This document shows positions 30,901-32,072 of a DNA stretch of 32,072 nucleotides, piece after piece. The DNA is from a virus. Location of the stretch: IMG/VR virus record IMGVR_UViG_3300049856_000280, positions 1 to 32,072 of that record; one strand, given 5' to 3'. The notes beneath the pieces are model-generated. The model worked only from the letters and a program-made list of their open reading frames with translations. It did not search any database and was not told the DNA's origin. Numbering within the stretch: the stretch's first letter is position 1; each line of letters starts with the position of its first letter. The translations under genes were made by a program, and so were the position numbers.

Positions 30901-31055
30901 CTCAATTCATGATGGCCATGCAGCAGGCGCATACTCCACAAGCTCAGCAAAATGCAGATCAGGCGTCTGGTCAAAAGATAAACACAACAGGATTAAAAAA
31001 TATTAATAGTTCTAAACTAGAATCTGGAACAGAATCAATTTTAAATAGGGCATAA
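27942..31055 (+). CDS. large internal virion/DNA-ejection protein
   Basis: The 1037-residue protein starts in a TAATG overlap. It has three Gly/Ala-rich hydrophobic stretches: about 145-165 (VGTVAPMLLSGGAAAGAP), about 250-265 (LLGGAIGGGVGFLEA) and about 725-745 (VMGSAIGGVGGGVAGAAWGM), separated by long charged helices (KSEKKARGLGIEKEEELLRS; KNIRYSLDDIL). No lysozyme or protease motif is obvious. Length, order and composition fit the largest protein of a podovirus ejection set, which forms a channel across the host envelope. A tape-measure-like protein is a weaker alternative. Confidence 0.8.
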   Translation: MADPKNNEGSKLLEGFTPDHVQAYDINHRPVDVSSTELPNLFQKGHLTFNTKDSIPMIDSSGKKVYIEPQNFNRALNDGWKFDTPEMQAKRFVEEKYSETPEQLKAGLEAVARGLSFGLSDPVLVSLGADKDQLKAREEVNPGIAATGEIVGTVAPMLLSGGAAAGAPAVRGLAKATPVMLTTKAGQLFERSVQGLVGQEAKTFAGKAIQKAIPKMAGSAVEGAIYGAAHTVSEAALGDAELNAETLMANVGPAALLGGAIGGGVGFLEATAPYLEKTFMTAREKVGVGAKKMMAAYYGVSPETIDDFIKYKPSVDAASPLADIKDDLHFKLSEIHDSYKKGEMKYDQAVKEFKDFAKSEKKARGLGIEKEEELLRSAKDEFDNYELSYEESSRNKLKTVAEKLVDNSQRLRESMIAKSNASFDLVSDLNFKTSEIQDAWGKLAKEYGEGVTTAKKSVGAWIKETSDWLSQYGDNLNGAQVKKIIQELDQTLSGKFNAGAADFDKLLTNAQKNIRYSLDDILKSASPEYKMAMQDVSGDVKLLKSLNKYDDYREALASLENMSGRLTKQEDLLQIKKLEEQFGESYSKDIEEFVNRKSNIEGSKAAQRLSEKKSLIDRLKSKEASEIFEQQLNSSPEFKEMLAKQAELNEQILTKENLHGVTPGQVRGIVDKASRGDKIAIRQVSAIEKVTGIQNLAEKIKISGVKDAFDKTFQRGSRNVLLNTVMGSAIGGVGGGVAGAAWGMIVDQFGPSIAKILLNKYISLAAMEKMGIDVSKQMSQKAANFLNQPTLLEAGRKYSLPLMIDFKSKEEDKEKKKPRSVSRLTPEEWGKVSEQITKVASNPSAVMDQASDSLKEISKVAPNIGSSMIQKSVVATQFLYSKLPKDPLAQFGMMKSKSWRPSDYELSKFSRYLTAVNDPVSVFSDLEAGVITNEQVEALKTVYPKMYNSVVQQMAENMAEMKEDLPYEKKLKLSIFFDVPMDAAADPQFMMAMQQAHTPQAQQNADQASGQKINTTGLKNINSSKLESGTESILNRA

Positions 31056-31067
31056 AAAGGAGAACTT

Positions 31068-31439
31068 ATGGCTCAGGCAATTTTAGAAGGTGTAAAGGTC
31101 ATTAGTGCCTTAACTGCAGACCAAACAAATACTAGTGCGGCTATCGACAGCCAGCGGATTACTCAGATATTTGTTGTTTGCACGGTGACTGGCGCTACTG
31201 CTCCGGTGGGAGTTCTTAACGTTTATGGTGCTTGTATGGGTGTTAACTCGTCTTCATCAGCGTATGCTCTTTTGAGTTCCGCTCAGGTTAAAGGGACATC
31301 GGCAGTTAATGCTAATGCGACTTTTTGTCTTACTGTTCCAGAGTGCCCATTCAATTCTTTTAAGGTTGAATACACTAGAACCTCTGGCTCTGGTGGTACT
31401 ATGGATATTTGGGTTTCTGGTAAATCTACCGGGGGTTGA
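31068..31439 (+). CDS. small beta-rich structural protein (123 aa)
   Basis: This 123-residue Ser/Thr/Ala/Gly-rich protein starts behind AAAGGAG. It alternates small residues with beta-strand stretches (ITQIFVVCTVTGATAPVGVL; FKVEYTRTSGSGGTMDIWVS) and looks like a compact beta-sandwich. No family recognised. It precedes a second small protein with a similar ending (GTMDIWVSGK versus GTLTLAKVNAKG), and then a fibre-like gene, so it may decorate the tail or fibres. Its stop overlaps a TTG of the next frame. Confidence 0.8.
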   Translation: MAQAILEGVKVISALTADQTNTSAAIDSQRITQIFVVCTVTGATAPVGVLNVYGACMGVNSSSSAYALLSSAQVKGTSAVNANATFCLTVPECPFNSFKVEYTRTSGSGGTMDIWVSGKSTGG

Positions 31440-31441
31440 TT

Positions 31442-31801
31442 TTGTCTTGGTTAATCCAAAACGGAGACCTTATCTCTTTAGGAAAGATCTTTACAGATTT
31501 GGACTTTGGAGGAAATAGCTCTGTAATAAAAATCAGCGGAGTCTATGGGTTCTCCATCCATATAGGATGGACGGGCTCTGTTGACGGTGATTGGAAAATT
31601 CAGGTGTCAAACGATGGGGTTAACTTTGTAACCCTTGCTGGTTCTCCAATTACAATTGTAGCTGGCGTGGTTAGCGGTACTTCAGACACGTCTTGGATGT
31701 GGAATGTTTGGAGTGCTCAATATTCGCATATGCGTCTTTTTTGGAACTATACCGGTGGATCTGGGACTCTTACTTTAGCTAAGGTTAACGCCAAGGGGTA
31801 G
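31442..31801 (+). CDS. small beta-rich structural protein (119 aa), TTG start
   Basis: The start is assigned to TTG 31442, six bases after GGGGG; another TTG at 31436 lies too close to it. The 119-residue product is beta-rich and aromatic (VYGFSIHIGWTGSVDGDWKI; SNDGVNFVTLAGSPIT; MRLFWNYTGGSGTLTLAK). This repeated W/Y/G strand pattern resembles small lectin-like or discoidin-like domains in phage structural proteins; function is not established. Rare start codon may keep production low. Confidence 0.78.
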   Translation: MSWLIQNGDLISLGKIFTDLDFGGNSSVIKISGVYGFSIHIGWTGSVDGDWKIQVSNDGVNFVTLAGSPITIVAGVVSGTSDTSWMWNVWSAQYSHMRLFWNYTGGSGTLTLAKVNAKG

Positions 31802-31803
31802 TT

Positions 31804-32072
31804 GTGGGTTATATAGATCTTCCTTCGATATTACCTACAATAACCTCGACAGACGGATCAATTTTAGTTACCAACACTGGTTCCTCTATAAACCTCTCTG
31901 TGGTGGGGTCTGCTATCGGGGGGTTCACAGCAGGCTCCATCATTTTTTCAAATGGTACGGGACTTACTCAAGATAACCCAAACTTCTTTTGGGACGACAC
32001 AAATAATCGTTTTGCAGTGGGACTGACAACTCCTGATGCGCAGGGGCACTTTAGGAAGTCCTATGTTCTCAC
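31804..32072 (+). CDS. tail-fibre-like protein, N-terminal part (runs off window)
   Basis: A GTG follows AAGGGG and opens a frame that reaches the window end (89 complete codons seen). The region IIFSNGTGLTQDNPNFFWDD and TNNRFAVGLTTPDA is the beta repeat found at the start of many phage fibres and S74-chaperoned tail proteins. The frame is open to the last base. If the molecule is circular it would continue as the 27-residue frame at the left end of the window. Otherwise a much longer fibre lies outside. Confidence 0.8.
   Translation, partial: MGYIDLPSILPTITSTDGSILVTNTGSSINLSVVGSAIGGFTAGSIIFSNGTGLTQDNPNFFWDDTNNRFAVGLTTPDAQGHFRKSYVL

Overview
The window is a contiguous stretch of a tailed double-stranded DNA phage (Caudoviricetes), and the morphogenesis genes point to a short-tailed, podovirus-like virion. 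It carries small and large terminase subunits, portal, a scaffold-like protein, major capsid, adaptor-like proteins, a large tail protein and a run of Gln-rich/Gly-rich proteins that look like DNA-ejection proteins. There is no sheath, baseplate or conventional tape-measure gene. The host is not identifiable. Two lipobox proteins, a candidate holin and spanin-like pair, and an M15 peptidase endolysin suggest a Gram-negative host. The DNA looks AT-rich. No rRNA, tRNA, IS element, CRISPR array, integrase or recognisable repressor/lysogeny cassette was seen, and no DNA or RNA polymerase.

Layout. 1-1900: end of an upstream gene, then tightly coupled small genes that include a possible holin and an overlapping membrane-helix/lipoprotein pair, ending in a weak terminator. 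1900-5850: an early-type rightward operon behind a sigma70-like promoter. It holds a winged-helix DNA-binding protein, many tiny proteins (a second lipoprotein, a ribbon-helix-helix/CxxC protein and an HTH protein among them), an ERF single-strand annealing protein and a two-span membrane protein. 5850-9130: accessory genes joined by 4-base overlaps, including a pentapeptide-repeat protein, a 30-residue membrane miniprotein, a four-cysteine protein, an ASCH/DUF3850-like protein, a secreted protein and the endolysin. 9130-10250: a two-gene leftward operon (metallophosphoesterase and HExxH metalloprotease) that converges on the rightward genes at a highly structured intergenic segment. 10250-12330: a divergent control region, then RusA-like resolvase, GNAT-like protein, HNH nuclease and small terminase. 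12330-32072: packaging, capsid, tail, ejection proteins and finally fibre-like genes, the last of them running off the window.

Functional reading. ERF annealing and RusA resolution would handle phage recombination while replication relies on the host. HNH, TerS and TerL package DNA through the portal. The capsid gene sits between two hairpin terminators as its own transcription unit. Four consecutive Gln/Gly-rich proteins likely make the ejection apparatus.

The most noteworthy items are: a compact nested-hairpin/possible pseudoknot element at 9137-9219; a gene flanked by identical 17-bp RBS-start cassettes (5110-5458); an uncatalogued 59-residue RHH-CxxC protein; a candidate leaderless gene at 2938; an insulated capsid cistron; tandem paralogous ejection-like proteins; and window ends that join in frame if the molecule is circular.
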